A stretch of DNA of 64,000 bases from Pezicula radicicola (lineage: Eukaryota > Ascomycota > Leotiomycetes > Helotiales > Dermateaceae): positions 251,120 to 315,119 of the forward strand of contig PDUO01000024.1 of assembly GCA_003008705.1 (NCBI GenBank), given 5' to 3'. Below are positions 13,731 through 25,848 of the stretch, in pieces. The notes beneath the pieces are model-generated. The model worked only from the letters and a program-made list of their open reading frames with translations, was not told where the DNA came from and ran no database searches. How positions within the stretch are numbered: the first letter of the stretch is position 1; each line of letters opens with the position of its first letter. The position numbers and the translations under genes are program-made.

Positions 13731-14297
13731 CTTGACTGAGATTTAAGGATCTAACCAAGTGTGAAAATTGATCTGTTGAAGATGACAATTGTAAAGCACG
13801 TTGTTAATTTGAAAAAGTCAAGAATTCTTGCTTGGGAAGATGTGCAGGAATCTTGTCGTTTGGGGGAGAAGAAGAAGAAGAAGCGGTGTCGAGGTCTTTT
13901 GGAGGAAGAAGAAGACCTTGTCCTGTGGAAAAAGATCGAGGGCCGAATTTTGGATCTGGTGCATTTTTTTCTTTGGTTGCTCAAGGTACGCTAAGATAGC
14001 TTATCCGCGCACTAAGTGGGTCCGAGGAAACCCTGGCAAGGCAACCAAAGGGTCACGTGGGGAACGCGCGCGATCCCGTCGCGTGAAACTGGAGATTCTT
14101 CTTCAGGAATTAGGTATACAATACATACAACCACCAAACACCCTTTATTCACTGTGCCTTCGTTACCTGCTTTGCATCTCGATTCTTTAACGATACGACT
14201 TTTATGGTCTTGAGACTTCACTGATATTGTTGTTATGTCATGAAGCTTATCAATATCTCTTCCTTCATGACGTCCACACATCGCCACACTGCGAATA
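13731..14297. other. Shared divergent promoter of FKBP and REV1 genes
   Basis: 567 bp between two divergent start codons, so both promoters must lie here. It contains a purine-rich GAA/AAG run near 13868-13915. I see no recognisable operator. Confidence 0.5.
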
Positions 14298-17200
14298 ATG
14301 GGGAGCAGACTCGAGAAAGGCTCAGAATCAGCCAGAAAACGCATTGAGGCGCATACCTTTGATGCTGAAGATGGAGAGGAGTATGAAGCTTCCAAATTTG
14401 GTGGTTTTGAGGACTACTTCCGCCGCAAGAAGATCAAGCTACAGAACCTGGATGCCGAGATCCGGTCTTCCTCAACTCATAATCCGCCCATTTTCAAAGG
14501 CATCGTTGCGCATGTCAATGGATATACGCAACCTTCACTGAACGATCTGCATCACATGATCGTTAGCCACGGTGGTGGTTTCTCGCAGTATTTGGACGGG
14601 AAGACCAGTGTCACGCATATCATTGCGGCAAATCTCACGCCAAAGAAGGCCATTGAGTTCAGAAGGTATCGTATTGTTAAACCAGCCTGGATTGTGGATA
14701 GTGTGAAGGCTGGGAAAGTGCTTCCTTGGGACGCTTACCGCGTTGTGGACGAGGGTGTGAAGCAACGCCGTCTAGGATTTGATGCAGGAAGAGTTGTCAG
14801 TCAATCGAGTACCCAGCGGCAAGGCTATCGGGATCAAACAAATACAAGTTGGTACACTAGTCAGGTGAAGGATGTTGCAGGGAACATCGACGATGGTGAT
14901 GGAGCACAATTTCCTAGCACACAACCCCTCTTACCACATGAGGCTGGGTATACGAGTGTGAAACAGGACCAAACAGTGGTTGGGACTGTGAAATCTAAGG
15001 ATGAGACTGACTATAAAGCGCTAGATCCCAGCTCATCTGCTGGTTTCGAAGTCTCATCATCTCTAGAGGATGCTCTAAACCAACTTGATGGGGTTCACAA
15101 GAAACCTTCAACAGGGCAAAAGAAGATAGAGTTGCCAAATGCTCTAAGCCCTTCTAAAGCAAGTCCAAATGCGGAAATACAGCACGAATCGCCAGTGACT
15201 CCTCAAAAACACCTTCCAGAAAACGCTTTAACGTCTCCATCAAAAAAGGCAACACTTACAGCAGAAGAACATAATGCCATTCTACTGGCTGATCCCAAGA
15301 TCCGTAAATCATCGACAGCTAATCCAGACTTTCTTAAACAATTCTATTCAGAATCTCGGTTGCACCATTTGTCTACGTGGAAAGCTGAACTTAAATCACG
15401 ATTCCAGCAGATGGCCTCTGAGAGGTCATCATCACAAAAGCAACGCTTGAAGAGAAAACCGGGCTCTAGACGCTACGTGATGCATGTCGATTTCGATAGC
15501 TTCTTTTGTGCAGTTTCACTGAAGAGTGCGCCGGACTTTGTGGATAAACCAACAGTTGTCGCTCATGGCAGTGGATCTGGCTCTGAAATTGCAAGTTGCA
15601 ACTACCCAGCTCGAGCTTTTGGAGTAAAAAATGGCATGTGGATGAAGCAGGCGTTGACGTTGTGCCCTGAGATAAAGGTCCTGCCATATGATTTTCCAGC
15701 TTACGAAGAAGCGAGCAAAGCCTTCTATGAAGCCATTCTAGATGTTGGAGGCATTGTTCAAAGTGTCAGTATTGACGAGGCTTTAGTAGATATTACTTCA
15801 CTCTGTTTACCTGCAGGCGGCTCGGAAGGGGCTGGAATCAGCGAAGGCAGTATGTGGCGGGAGCAGGAGATGGCGGATGAGATTGCTCTTAAGCTAAGGA
15901 AGCGCATCAGGGACAAGACAGGATGTGAAGTGTCTATTGGTATTGGAGGAAATATCCTCCTCGCTAAGGTTGCTCTGCGCAAAGCAAAACCAGCTGGCCA
16001 GCATCAAATTAAGCCCGAAGAGGCTATAGAGTTCGTGGGAGAGTTGAGCGTTGAAAACTTACCAGGGGTTGCACACAGTATTGGAGGCAAGCTGGAGGAG
16101 ATTGGGGTCAAGTTTGTCAAGGATGTCAGACAGTTATCTAAAGACCGCCTGATTACTGTGTTGGGTCCGAAGACAGGCGAGAAGATATGGGATTATTCTC
16201 GAGCTATCGACCGCACTGAAGTTGGAGAGCAAATCGTGAGGAAGTCAGTCTCAGCTGAAGTCAATTGGGGCATACGATTTATTTCGCAGTCGGAGGCTGA
16301 AGAATTTGTGCAGAATCTTTGTGGTGAACTAACTCGCCGTTTGCTCGAACAACGTGTAAAAGGCAAACAGCTGACGATGAAGATCATGAGAAAATCTGTA
16401 GACGCGCCTCTTGATCCACCAAAACATCTGGGACATGGTAAATGCGACACCTTCAACAAGAGTATTGTGCTTGGTATTGCCACGAACGATGCAGTGATCA
16501 TAGGTCGCGAGGCGATCTCTATCCTTCGCAGTTATGGGTTTTCACCTGGCGAGCTCAGAGGCCTTGGAGTCCAAATGACAAAGCTTGAGCCTGTTAAACA
16601 GGATGCGTTGCCAGAGGGCAGCCAACGAAGAATCAATTTCGGATCAGCTGCGTCCAAATTGGCAAAAAAGCGTACAGAAGATCCTATTGATGACACAGAA
16701 GTTCCCAGCATACCGCCGGCCAGACAGCATGACACTTCTTCTGACAAAAAGAAAGCAAACGAAGATCGCATCGATGAGTTCACAACACCCACGAAACCCA
16801 AAGCTTTGCCGGAGAATTTTCAAGATGAAGATCCAATTGACGACATAGACAGCCCTCTAAAAGCAAAACCCACTCCAATACATCCAGCTGCAGCTACAAC
16901 CCGAGCCAATGCTGCAGACCAAAGTGCAAAAAAGTTCTTGAACCTCTCCGGCACACAATTTATAATACCCACACAAATCGACCCATCAGTTCTGGCAGAA
17001 CTGCCTCAAGATATAAGGTCAAGGCTACTAGCACAAGGCAAAAGTAAATCAATATCAAGAGATCAATCACCGGCGCTCAACTCCCGATCCCAAAGTCCAG
17101 CACCGCCAGTTTTGCCTCCAGACTTTGATCGCGAGGTCTTTGATGCCTTGCCAGAAGATATGAAAGCCGAAGTGCTTGCGTCATATTCTTCAAATGTGGC

Positions 17201-17966
17201 CAATGTACAACTTCAACCACATCTACAGTCCCCACGCAAGCCTCGACTACTTCCATCCAAGAAAACAACGCCAACCAAAAGACGAGGGAGGCCAAAAGGA
17301 TCTCTCAATCGGCCGAAGCAGGACCCACACTCAACACTCACTCAGTCAAACTTTGTACCCAGTAGACGCAATGATCCCTTTGGCATGATTAATGACGAAG
17401 GAGCTAACACCGAGGACGCTGAATCTTTAGATCCTGACTTCCTGTCCGCTCTTCCAGAAGATGTTCGTCAAGAAGTGCTTGCTGAACATCGCCGTTCCCA
17501 GCTTGCCAAGAAGTCTAATCTTTTCCTAACAACTGCCAATACCTCGAAAAGACGAAGACCCCTAAACCTATCTGATGCACCAGTGAAGCTCTCCCTACCA
17601 CCTCGCCAACCTCGGCCAACATTCACGACACAGAACCTCAGTACTCTGAGTGAATTACGAGAGACGATCAAAGAGTGGTTCCGGGAATTTCAGGATGAAG
17701 GTCCCGATGACGCGGATGTGGGAGCTCTTGAGAGATATCTTCGGAGAGTAGTGGTGGAGGAGAGAGACATGGGAAAGGTTGTGGGAATTTGCAAATGGAT
17801 TGCTTGGTTGATAGATGACACAGAAGAGCCCCCAGATCTTTATGGCTCTGATAGTTCCTGGGTAATGGCAAAGGGCAAAAAAGCATGGTTGGATGCTTTG
17901 GAGGGGATTAAGGAAAAAGTGCAACAGGCAGTAACGGAACGGGGTTTGGGGAGGTTAGAAATATAA
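14298..17966 (+). CDS. REV1: DNA repair protein REV1 (translesion Y-family polymerase)
   Basis: Single uninterrupted frame of 1222 residues. A BRCT domain lies at about 62-155 (block beginning PPIFKGIVAHVNG). The Y-family core starts at about 390 with HVDFDSFF (catalytic D398) and includes SIDEAL (D493, E494), then the little-finger region to about 770. Three ubiquitin-binding motifs of the L-P-x-D/E type lie near 895-912, 944-961 and 1045-1062 (ELPQDI, ALPEDM, ALPEDV). The last ~100 residues match the Rev1 C-terminal domain that recruits other translesion polymerases. REV1 inserts dCMP opposite abasic sites and damaged guanine and scaffolds polymerase zeta, with ubiquitinated PCNA binding the UBMs. 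Catalytic residues are intact and the length is usual for Pezizomycotina. Confidence 0.97.
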   Translation: MGSRLEKGSESARKRIEAHTFDAEDGEEYEASKFGGFEDYFRRKKIKLQNLDAEIRSSSTHNPPIFKGIVAHVNGYTQPSLNDLHHMIVSHGGGFSQYLDGKTSVTHIIAANLTPKKAIEFRRYRIVKPAWIVDSVKAGKVLPWDAYRVVDEGVKQRRLGFDAGRVVSQSSTQRQGYRDQTNTSWYTSQVKDVAGNIDDGDGAQFPSTQPLLPHEAGYTSVKQDQTVVGTVKSKDETDYKALDPSSSAGFEVSSSLEDALNQLDGVHKKPSTGQKKIELPNALSPSKASPNAEIQHESPVTPQKHLPENALTSPSKKATLTAEEHNAILLADPKIRKSSTANPDFLKQFYSESRLHHLSTWKAELKSRFQQMASERSSSQKQRLKRKPGSRRYVMHVDFDSFFCAVSLKSAPDFVDKPTVVAHGSGSGSEIASCNYPARAFGVKNGMWMKQALTLCPEIKVLPYDFPAYEEASKAFYEAILDVGGIVQSVSIDEALVDITSLCLPAGGSEGAGISEGSMWREQEMADEIALKLRKRIRDKTGCEVSIGIGGNILLAKVALRKAKPAGQHQIKPEEAIEFVGELSVENLPGVAHSIGGKLEEIGVKFVKDVRQLSKDRLITVLGPKTGEKIWDYSRAIDRTEVGEQIVRKSVSAEVNWGIRFISQSEAEEFVQNLCGELTRRLLEQRVKGKQLTMKIMRKSVDAPLDPPKHLGHGKCDTFNKSIVLGIATNDAVIIGREAISILRSYGFSPGELRGLGVQMTKLEPVKQDALPEGSQRRINFGSAASKLAKKRTEDPIDDTEVPSIPPARQHDTSSDKKKANEDRIDEFTTPTKPKALPENFQDEDPIDDIDSPLKAKPTPIHPAAATTRANAADQSAKKFLNLSGTQFIIPTQIDPSVLAELPQDIRSRLLAQGKSKSISRDQSPALNSRSQSPAPPVLPPDFDREVFDALPEDMKAEVLASYSSNVANVQLQPHLQSPRKPRLLPSKKTTPTKRRGRPKGSLNRPKQDPHSTLTQSNFVPSRRNDPFGMINDEGANTEDAESLDPDFLSALPEDVRQEVLAEHRRSQLAKKSNLFLTTANTSKRRRPLNLSDAPVKLSLPPRQPRPTFTTQNLSTLSELRETIKEWFREFQDEGPDDADVGALERYLRRVVVEERDMGKVVGICKWIAWLIDDTEEPPDLYGSDSSWVMAKGKKAWLDALEGIKEKVQQAVTERGLGRLEI

Positions 17967-18318
17967 GTTTGCTTTTAATGATATCCAAGGTAGTTAACGA
18001 TTACGGTTTATATGAATAAACAAAAATCTCATAATACGTTCTAGTAATCCGATAAACGCCCCCCCATCTATACCTTATCCATATCATGAAACTCCTCCCA
18101 TTCTAACACCAAAATTTCCGTCCCAAGTATTCCCATCATAACCTTCAATCACAAATCCTATTCAAATACCCCTCCCGAGTCCCCAAAGCCAATCCTTCCC
18201 AATATACACCCCCAGGCTCCAAAAGCCCAACATCTCAATCAACAACCTAAACTCCCATCCTTTTATCACAACTCCACAACCAAACTCACACCCTCAAATA
18301 AAATCAACAATCCACTCC
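17967..18318. other. Intergenic, convergent 3' ends
   Basis: About 350 bp between the convergent REV1 (+) and WSC gene (-) 3' ends. The + strand is strongly A/C-rich and poor in G. No gene seen. Confidence 0.5.
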
Positions 18319-18997
18319 CTAAATACCAACCCAACCCCCTCCCAAACCCAAACTCACAGCCAAAACCAACCCTCCCAACCCAGCCAATCCCACCCCCGTC
18401 ACCGCACCACTACTCTTCTTACTCCCAGCCTGATAAACACTCAACCTCAAAGCGCCCCCACATACCTGACTACTATTCCCCACACAAGCCAAATTACACT
18501 GCGCAGCACCTACATCCTTTGAAAAAGCCGAAAGGTATTGTGAACAATAACATTCCCTATTTCGCCCCCAAAGTATCACTAGTCAGTAAACCATTACCAA
18601 AAAACCCAAAAACCAAAGACCAACCCCGAAAACCCACCGGAAATCCCAATTTCCTTATTTTCAGTTTGATAGGTTGGATTGATGAGGAGAGAACATACCT
18701 AGTATACTCCAATCCAGCATACATAACCCCACCACAAAAATCAAGACATGTCTGCACAGTCATGGTATCAGAACTCTCAGATGTACCAGCCAGAGCCCGA
18801 AGTCCAGCTGTGTTGTTTTGGGTTGTTGTTTCGTTGTAGCAGCCCAGGTATGTCCATTTTGAGGTTGAGGGGTAGATTTGTGGTGTTGGTGTTGTTGTTG
18901 GGATTGTTGAAGTCGTGGTTGATTGTGCGGTTATCGTGGTTAGGAGTGATGTGAATGTGAATGTGAGGGTTAGGAGGTAGGGGATTGGGAGGATCAT
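18319..18997 (-). CDS. Secreted or GPI-anchored WSC-domain protein
   Basis: Two exons, 18997-18699 and 18556-18319, join in frame across a 142-bp intron to 178 residues. The N-terminus is a signal peptide (about 1-24, ending TITAQ), followed by a Thr/Ser/Pro linker that is a likely O-glycosylation region. A single WSC domain follows, with YLGCYNE, CLDFCGG, ECYCS, CNLACVGNSSQVCGG and a tyrosine near its end. The C-terminus is Ser/Gly then hydrophobic with no charged tail, as expected of a GPI-attachment signal. WSC domains bind cell-wall carbohydrate, so a wall or surface role is inferred. It lacks the long cytoplasmic tail of the Wsc1 stress sensors, so it is probably not a signalling Wsc protein. 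Confidence 0.85.
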
Positions 18998-20133
18998 TGT
19001 GTTTGCGCGCGTGTAGGCGTGTAGGTGTAGAGGTGGAGATGTGAGGGGTGATAGGATGGTTGATTCGGAATGTTGATGAGAGGATGGGAGGATGAAGAGG
19101 AAGAGGAAGATAAAAGAGAGTGAAAAAAAAGTTCAGCTGTGTTTTGTTGGCATTTGGATTGAGGCGCATTATTGGCCTGGAAGAAATTATTGGGTTTCTG
19201 GGCTCGTATTTATTGGGACTTGAAGAACCTGGAAAGATAGCTGTTTTCCTGATTGGGCATTAGTGCTGATCTAGACTTTGGCCGGGTACACCAGGTTCGT
19301 GCAGGGGTCTGTGGGTTGGTGGACCACCAGACGACCCCGGATTTGCAAGTTTGTTGTCGTGTTAAGCTTAAATGTGGAATTTGGTACTGTAGGAGATGGG
19401 AGTTTTGTTTTATGGTATTAATTGTGGTTAAGTTATGAAGGTGGTGGATAATTTATTGTTGGTATTGAATCTTTGTTTTTGTTAGTAGAATAATGAAAGG
19501 ACCTGAAAGTAAGGCAATAGGCGACCTATCCTTAATATCTTTGTGATTTTTTCTTTCTTATGGTGTTTGTGTGAATAATAGTTATTGTAACCATTAGATG
19601 TAACTAGTTTGTTGACAGAAAAGGCTTGGTTTATCGTCTGGGCTATGCTCTAGTAGAGTCAATAACACATATTGCAGTATTCCAGGAACTGAGAAGCTTG
19701 TCCAGCAAACTTTCCAACCATGTCTGACTGCCTCTCTTCATGCCATGATTTAAAATAACTAGAAATCAAAGACCTGAAGCTACTTCATGCGCCAATTTTC
19801 CAAGCCCTAACTTTTCCCATGCCAAAACACCAAAAATTATTGCATGGAGTGACCGTAGCTATGTTTAAAATAAATGTTGCTTTCGCCTAGATACCCTCTT
19901 AGTTTGAGTTGCTCCAATCAAGATGGTAATTTAGTAGTAGCATTGCGAATAATTGCTTGTCGACTGCAGTTGAGACAGAAAGATCGGAGATCCTTGGGAT
20001 TTCAAGTTGTAGATGTCTTTGGATATCCCTATAACCTATCAAGTTAGTTTTAGTAATCGAAAAGCTATATCTTATAAGGAGTGACAGCAGCTCTTACTTA
20101 CCAAATGGACCTTCCATTTATTCCTTTCGACTA
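18998..20133. other. Intergenic, no gene seen
   Basis: About 1.1 kb. It holds the WSC promoter (the + strand is G/T-rich up to about 19100) and the MYND gene 3' end. Short open frames here show no family resemblance. Confidence 0.5.
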
Positions 20134-21267
20134 CTAAGCTTTGTCATCTCGTAGCTTCTCCTTCTCAAAGGTTGCACATAGTCTCTTATGGACTTTCCAC
20201 TATAAATCAGAAACTCGGAGTTAGTTTACTTGTTCTAGATATCATCGGGAGTAACTCAAACATGATTTAGGAGCAATGAGTAAATTAACCTAGAAGAGGC
20301 AAATTTACTCCGAGAACTTGGAGACTCACGTCGGCCTTCTGGTGTTCCTTTCCACAATAGCCAACAGTCTTGCATTTAGCACACTTCATGATGTTTGTTG
20401 TGGAGCCACAAATCTTGCAAGGGAGAATTTCGGTAGTGCTCGTGCTTATACCTGCTCCTTCGGTAATCATACGCATCGTGTCTTGGATAGTTTGTCGAAC
20501 TCGAGTCTCACACTTCAACAAATTAGTATTATGATTTTTTCAAAGTGTAAGAGTAAGAGCCTTGAGACAGTGTTTCAAGGGCATAAGAACAAAGAAATAT
20601 GTTGCTTACCTCGCCTTTGGCGCAGACTGGATTTACCCAGACGTTGACAAAAGGATCCTCTATGATGTGGACCCATGACATTGGGGTTTGCAACACTGTG
20701 GAAGCGGGTCCGCCGCAGTGAGCACCTATACTCTGAAGTTAGCATGTATCATTCAAGCGTCTAAGTAATAAAAGCAAATCAATCGCTACTCGAAATTCAA
20801 TGCTCGCGAAAGCCAAACAGCTAGTAAGATAGTATACAATATTACAAATGATGCTCAAAAATTGAGGCTATCACTGTAGCACACCACGCGTGAGTTGGCT
20901 CTCGGTATCCACATGTAGTGAATACTTCTGAGAAAGTGGACATTTAATTATCAAGGTAGCTCGGGAAAGTTAATGAAATCATACAGGCCCCCCGCAATAT
21001 GAAACATTAAGATAGTTTGAGCAACTCGACCACGATATGCTGGTAGCAAGGAAAGAGGCACATACAGTTTGGGCTAGAAAGAGCACGGCAGAGCTCATAA
21101 TGTTCCTGCATGATCGGCGTGACTGCACCAACGAACTCCTTGATGTATTGAGGATTGTTTTGTCCAGTTTGTGGAACGACCAAACTCGACGGAAATTGAT
21201 GGACGAACTTGGCTTTCTCCGGGGCCTTTTCGCAGTGAAACTCGAAACGGACTGAGCGGGTAGCCAT
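20134..21267 (-). CDS. Small MYND-type zinc-finger protein
   Basis: Four exons, 21267-21066, 20725-20610, 20512-20330 and 20199-20134, join in frame to 188 residues. Intron 1 is 340 bp, long for this window. The C-terminal half is a complete MYND finger. Ligands are C138, C141, C150, C153, C159, H163, H171 and C175, with the usual Trp (W168) just after the splice junction. A histidine sits where many MYND fingers have the sixth cysteine. The zinc finger is only complete when the tiny last exon (22 codons with stop) is included, which supports the splice model. The N-terminal 130 residues have no domain I recognise. MYND fingers mediate protein-protein contacts, often through proline-rich peptides; the partner is unknown. 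Confidence 0.85.
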
Positions 21268-21807
21268 TTTTGAGGAGCAGATGAAGAATGCCTTGTAGTA
21301 GTGGTAGATTACAATGGTTGGTAGATACTTTGACGAGAGGAGGAGTGCAGAATAGGAGGGATAAATTTAAAGGAGAAGAAGATGGACGCGCCATTTTGGC
21401 GCGAAACCACGTGATACGATGTGATATAACCCACCTCAAGCTTTGTTGACGCATCTCAAACAACCATCTTCGTTTCCCTTGCATTCCATTTACAGTGAAG
21501 ACATAATTGCAAAAGTCTTTATCATGAATGCCGTTCCATTCTGCGAGCCTTGTCAGTATCCATATAGGCCCGGAATCTTTCCAACGAGACCTGATCATGT
21601 AGCAAATCCTTGCAGATGCAGCAGCTGCGCTTGTAGGCTGTAGCTAGGCTCTGCTGCGGGGCAGAATGATTACTTGTACACCTCTCACTTCCGGCGGATA
21701 CATGTCCACAGTCAGCTTATTCATTTATCATGGAAAGATTTTGCATGGCGAACATGGCCCGACCCATCCTCTGATTCATTCTGAACTTCAACAGCCTTTA
21801 TTCCGAG
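21268..21807. other. Divergent intergenic region, MYND / NACHT genes
   Basis: 540 bp between divergent start codons. No recognised element. Confidence 0.5.
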
Positions 21808-24800
21808 ATGGCAGCAAATAGTACTGGTAGTAATTCTTCCGGACTCTGCAACACCATCGAGTAAGCCTCATGATCTCAGTTACTCCCTGATCGCAAAGCC
21901 ACTTGAAATGCCCTGTGTTTTCTCCAAGCTAATTATTTAGACCCGCCGACGACTTGTGGGCAAAGGCTCTACAAAGATTAGATAGCCCCGAGTTTGCATC
22001 CCTTCAGAGCCAGATTACGGGGAAACGGCAGACACTGGAAGAAGTGTTAAGGATTGTTCAACAAAAGGAACAAATTTGCAAGGAAAAAAGGTGGAAATGG
22101 ACGAACGGAAAAGGAAATATCGTTATTGTTCGTGATCTTTTCGTAAAGATAGTTGCGTGGATTGAAAGGTTTAAGGCCGTTGGTGACACCATCGTTCAAT
22201 ATGATCCAGGACATGCAGCTTTGCCTTGGGCGGCAGTGCGCTTCGTGCTCCAGGTACGTTTCTCCTTACAACGGTCTCCCTACACAGGGTTTAGAAACCT
22301 TGCTCACAGTAACAAGGCCGCAGTGAATGACGTGAAGGTTTTTGGCGCCATGGCAGAGGGCTTAGAAATAGTCGTCCAACTCATCGTACGCTACGATGTT
22401 GTAGAACGACTCTATCTCCAAGGCAACAGCATCCTTGTTGAACAATTGAGACATCGAATCGTGGAATTATACACCAGTGTTCTTACATATCTCCTGGATG
22501 CAAATCGATATTATAGCCGTAAGACGACAGGACGAATTGCTTCCAGTATATTCCACATTTCAGGTGCACGCGTGGATGAGCTTTTGTACAAGATTAAGTA
22601 TAAGCAGGAAGAGATTGATCGCTACTTAGGTCTCGTCTCTGATCAGATGCTGAACAACGTACACCAATTGATTCTCAACCAAGACAAAAACAATCTGAAA
22701 TTAATACTGGACAGTCTATGTGAACCAGTACCCCGTATCGCCAGTCAGTTGTCTACAATTGAGGACCATTTCAAACGAGAGGAGCGGTACCAAGTATTTG
22801 AGTGGTTGTCAAGCATTCCTTACACAAAGCACCATCGAAGCAAGACGAAAGCATTACTTCCTGGATCTGGGCACTGGCTTCTGAAAAAGCCGGAATTTAT
22901 AGAGTGGATAGAGTCCAGCAGTTCTTCAATATTATGGCTGCACGGGATACCTGGCTCGGGGAAAAGCATGCTAGTGGCACATGTGGTTGAGTATATCCAA
23001 AAACAAACTCCTTCATGTTATGAGTCAGCATCCATAGCATACTTTTATTGTGCTCGAAACGCCAACGAGCCGGAACGTGCGGACCCAGAGGAACTCTTGA
23101 GAAGCATAGTCGAGCAACTTTCTTCGTCTGACGAGGACATGCCAGTTAGGGAGCCAGTAGCGATTGCGTATCGCGGAAAGAAAAAGGAAGCGAAAGGCCG
23201 CAAACCTGAAAAGCTGTCTCTCGAGGAAAGTGTGGATGTCATAGTCGACCTACTGAAGACAAATCCAGGAACAATCATTATTGATGGACTCGATGAATGC
23301 GAACCAACTCTTCGTCAGGGACTTCTGGATGCTCTAACAGCAATCATTAAAGAATCAGATAACGTGGTCAAGATCTTCATTAGTAGCCGAGATGATCATG
23401 ATCTTGTATATCGACTCGCAGAGACTCCGAATCTATATATTCACGCAGCTGATAATGCCGTTGACATCAGGCGCTTTGTAGTGACACGCGTTGACGAAGC
23501 CATCTCGAAAGGAAGGATTCTGTGTGGCCGTGTATCAAGCAGTCTCAGAGACATCATCACATCTACCTTAATCCAGAAAGCTGAAGGGATGTTCAGACTG
23601 GTAAGCTTGCACATAGATACTCTTTGCGATCCACACCGTATTAAAACGGAAGCAAATATCCGGTATGCTCTCGATCACCTTCCACGGGACTTGAAAAATT
23701 CATACGAAAGTGTAATGTCACAAATTTCAAACTCGGAGGAACCAAATCCCAAAATTGCAGAGAGAACAATGAAGTTATTGCTCTGCGCTCAACCAATGCT
23801 TGACTCTCAATCTCTGCTTTTCGCAGTAAGCACCGACACAACACCTATCGAGCTTGACCATTCAGACATTCTGAGTATCTGTTGCAACTTGGTGGTCTAT
23901 GATATAGAAACTGACAAATTTCGGTTCGCACACCTCTCGGTGCAAGAATACCTATCAAGCCTTGATGCGTTTTCCGTGACAGCAAGCAACGCTGCGGCTG
24001 CCGAAATGCTTCTTCATGTATGTAATTTCGTTATCTTTTATAATCACATCTTCATCCTAAATTTGTTGGCAATTTTGCCGCTAACTTGAAGAACTTTAGT
24101 GGTTTGATTCTTCTGCAAGAAAAGAAACCTACTTGACTGACGAGTTTCGAATCTGCAAGCCAGCTGGATCAGATGATACCACAAAACGGAAAATTATAGC
24201 GCGATCTCTAGATATTTATGCAAGAATTCATTGGATAGGGCATACCCAATTGTCTGATTCATTCAGAAAATCCGAACCACTCTGTTCCTTACTCCAAAAG
24301 TTCCTTCTAGGTCTTGAGTTTGGTCCTAGAGTCTGCCAGAGTGATTATTTCTACTGCCGCTCTGAGCATACTGTCTGGATGCCATCAGGAAATCGAGTAT
24401 ACTCGAGAGGATTGGTCGAATCAATTGACTTGCCCGAACACTACAAAAACTCATCTATGGCATCGACCAAGAAGAAACAGTTATTTCTTGCTTGCACGTT
24501 CGGACTCTGGGAAATTGTCGACAAAATCTTGGAAAAAGCTTCCAGCCTATGGCATTTGATTACCATGAAAAATTCCATAGGTCTTAATTGTGCACAAATC
24601 ACTGCCCGCTTCGATCGTATTGAGGTCCTCGAAGTAATACTTGCCAGGAGTCAGCTCTCAAGGCCAGAAGCGGAAGGTGATCAAAAGGAATTTGACACCA
24701 ATGCATATTGGCGTGCAGCGTTGCTCGAGGCGACTCGCAGAGGCAGCATACGTACAGTGCAGAGGCTTCTAAGCAGAAGAGGGGATAATGATGATGACTT

Positions 24801-25848
24801 TATGAACAGCTTTGTGGAGCAAGAAGATATTGCAGCCATACTAAGACTCAGACAAAATTTTCATATTCCAGAAGATGTCTGGACCGTAGTCTTCGCCAAA
24901 AACAGACAAATTGCGGTTACTGAAGAGATTCTTATGGAAGCATTTCTGATAACTTTTGGTGGCGAGGATATTGTTCGTCACCTCTTGGAATGCACGACTC
25001 ATATCAGGATCACCTCGTTTCTAGTTAGTATTCTTGTGGGTAATCAATCTTGTGGAGATAAAATCCTTCTTGTTTTATTAGACGCCTCGAAGACCATCCA
25101 TATTAATGAGGCGGCTCTTTCGGTTATTTCTAGATTTCGACTCCCTGCAGAGGAGCGCACAAGGCATTTGCAGTCGATTCAGTCACCAGAGTATGGCGTC
25201 ACTCTAGCAGACTTAATTGACCTTCCACACCGACCGCGTCAGACTCTATGGTATTACTCAGAGGGCCTTATTTTGACTGCCGACGAATATGACGCCGATT
25301 CCGATTATTATTTACTCGACGAAGCACTCAACGCATATAGAATCCTAGCAAATAAAGTCCAGGCACATACATTGTTGGGGCTACGGCTGCTTGTAAACCT
25401 CCTCAACAGACTTCATCTGGAGCATTGCAGGGAAACTATAGATGCAATTATCACAGTGATATGCAAAGATAATCTCTGGCACAAAGAAGTAGACTACCTT
25501 GTAGATTTACTTTTTGTCTGGTTCAATCAAAGATTCAGGGAAAATCTCGAAGTGACGGCGGAGCATGCAAGGCTTGCCATGATATCTGGGACTGCCCAGC
25601 AAACAGTCTTTGCGCTAGTGAAGGGCAAAGCTAAGATATTACCATCAACAATCAAGATTATGATATCTCAATGGAATATTGCCATGGTAGAAAAGCTCCT
25701 GAGTATCACGACCGTCTCCATAACTGATGAAGTAATCACCGCCGCCGCGAGGAACAAAGCTTTTGGCTCTGGCATCATTCAATTGTTGCTGAAAAAGGAA
25801 AACGAGGAGCTCGAAAAAGAGGAGAATGTCGTATTTACTCAAGAGTGA
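21808..25848 (+). CDS. NACHT-domain STAND NTPase (fungal NLR-like) with ankyrin-like C-terminus
   Basis: Four exons: 21808-21860, 21941-22253, 22317-24017 and 24100-25848. They join in frame to 1271 residues. The first exon supplies the start Met. The N-terminal helical region carries the block ALPWAAVRFVLQ, common in fungal NACHT proteins. The NACHT module has Walker A GIPGSGKS (332-339) and Walker B IIIDGLDEC (442-450). Sensor and winged-helix parts follow, with the conserved FRFAHLSVQEYL near the end of exon 3. Exon 4 has weak ankyrin-like helical repeats (LFLACTFGLWEIVDKIL; RAALLEATRRGSIRTVQRLL) and later repeats with LLL-K/E endings. Such proteins act as signal-triggered switches in fungal non-self recognition or programmed cell death; that role is inferred from the family. 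The N-terminal effector is not a HET, patatin or PNP domain that I recognise. Confidence 0.88.
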
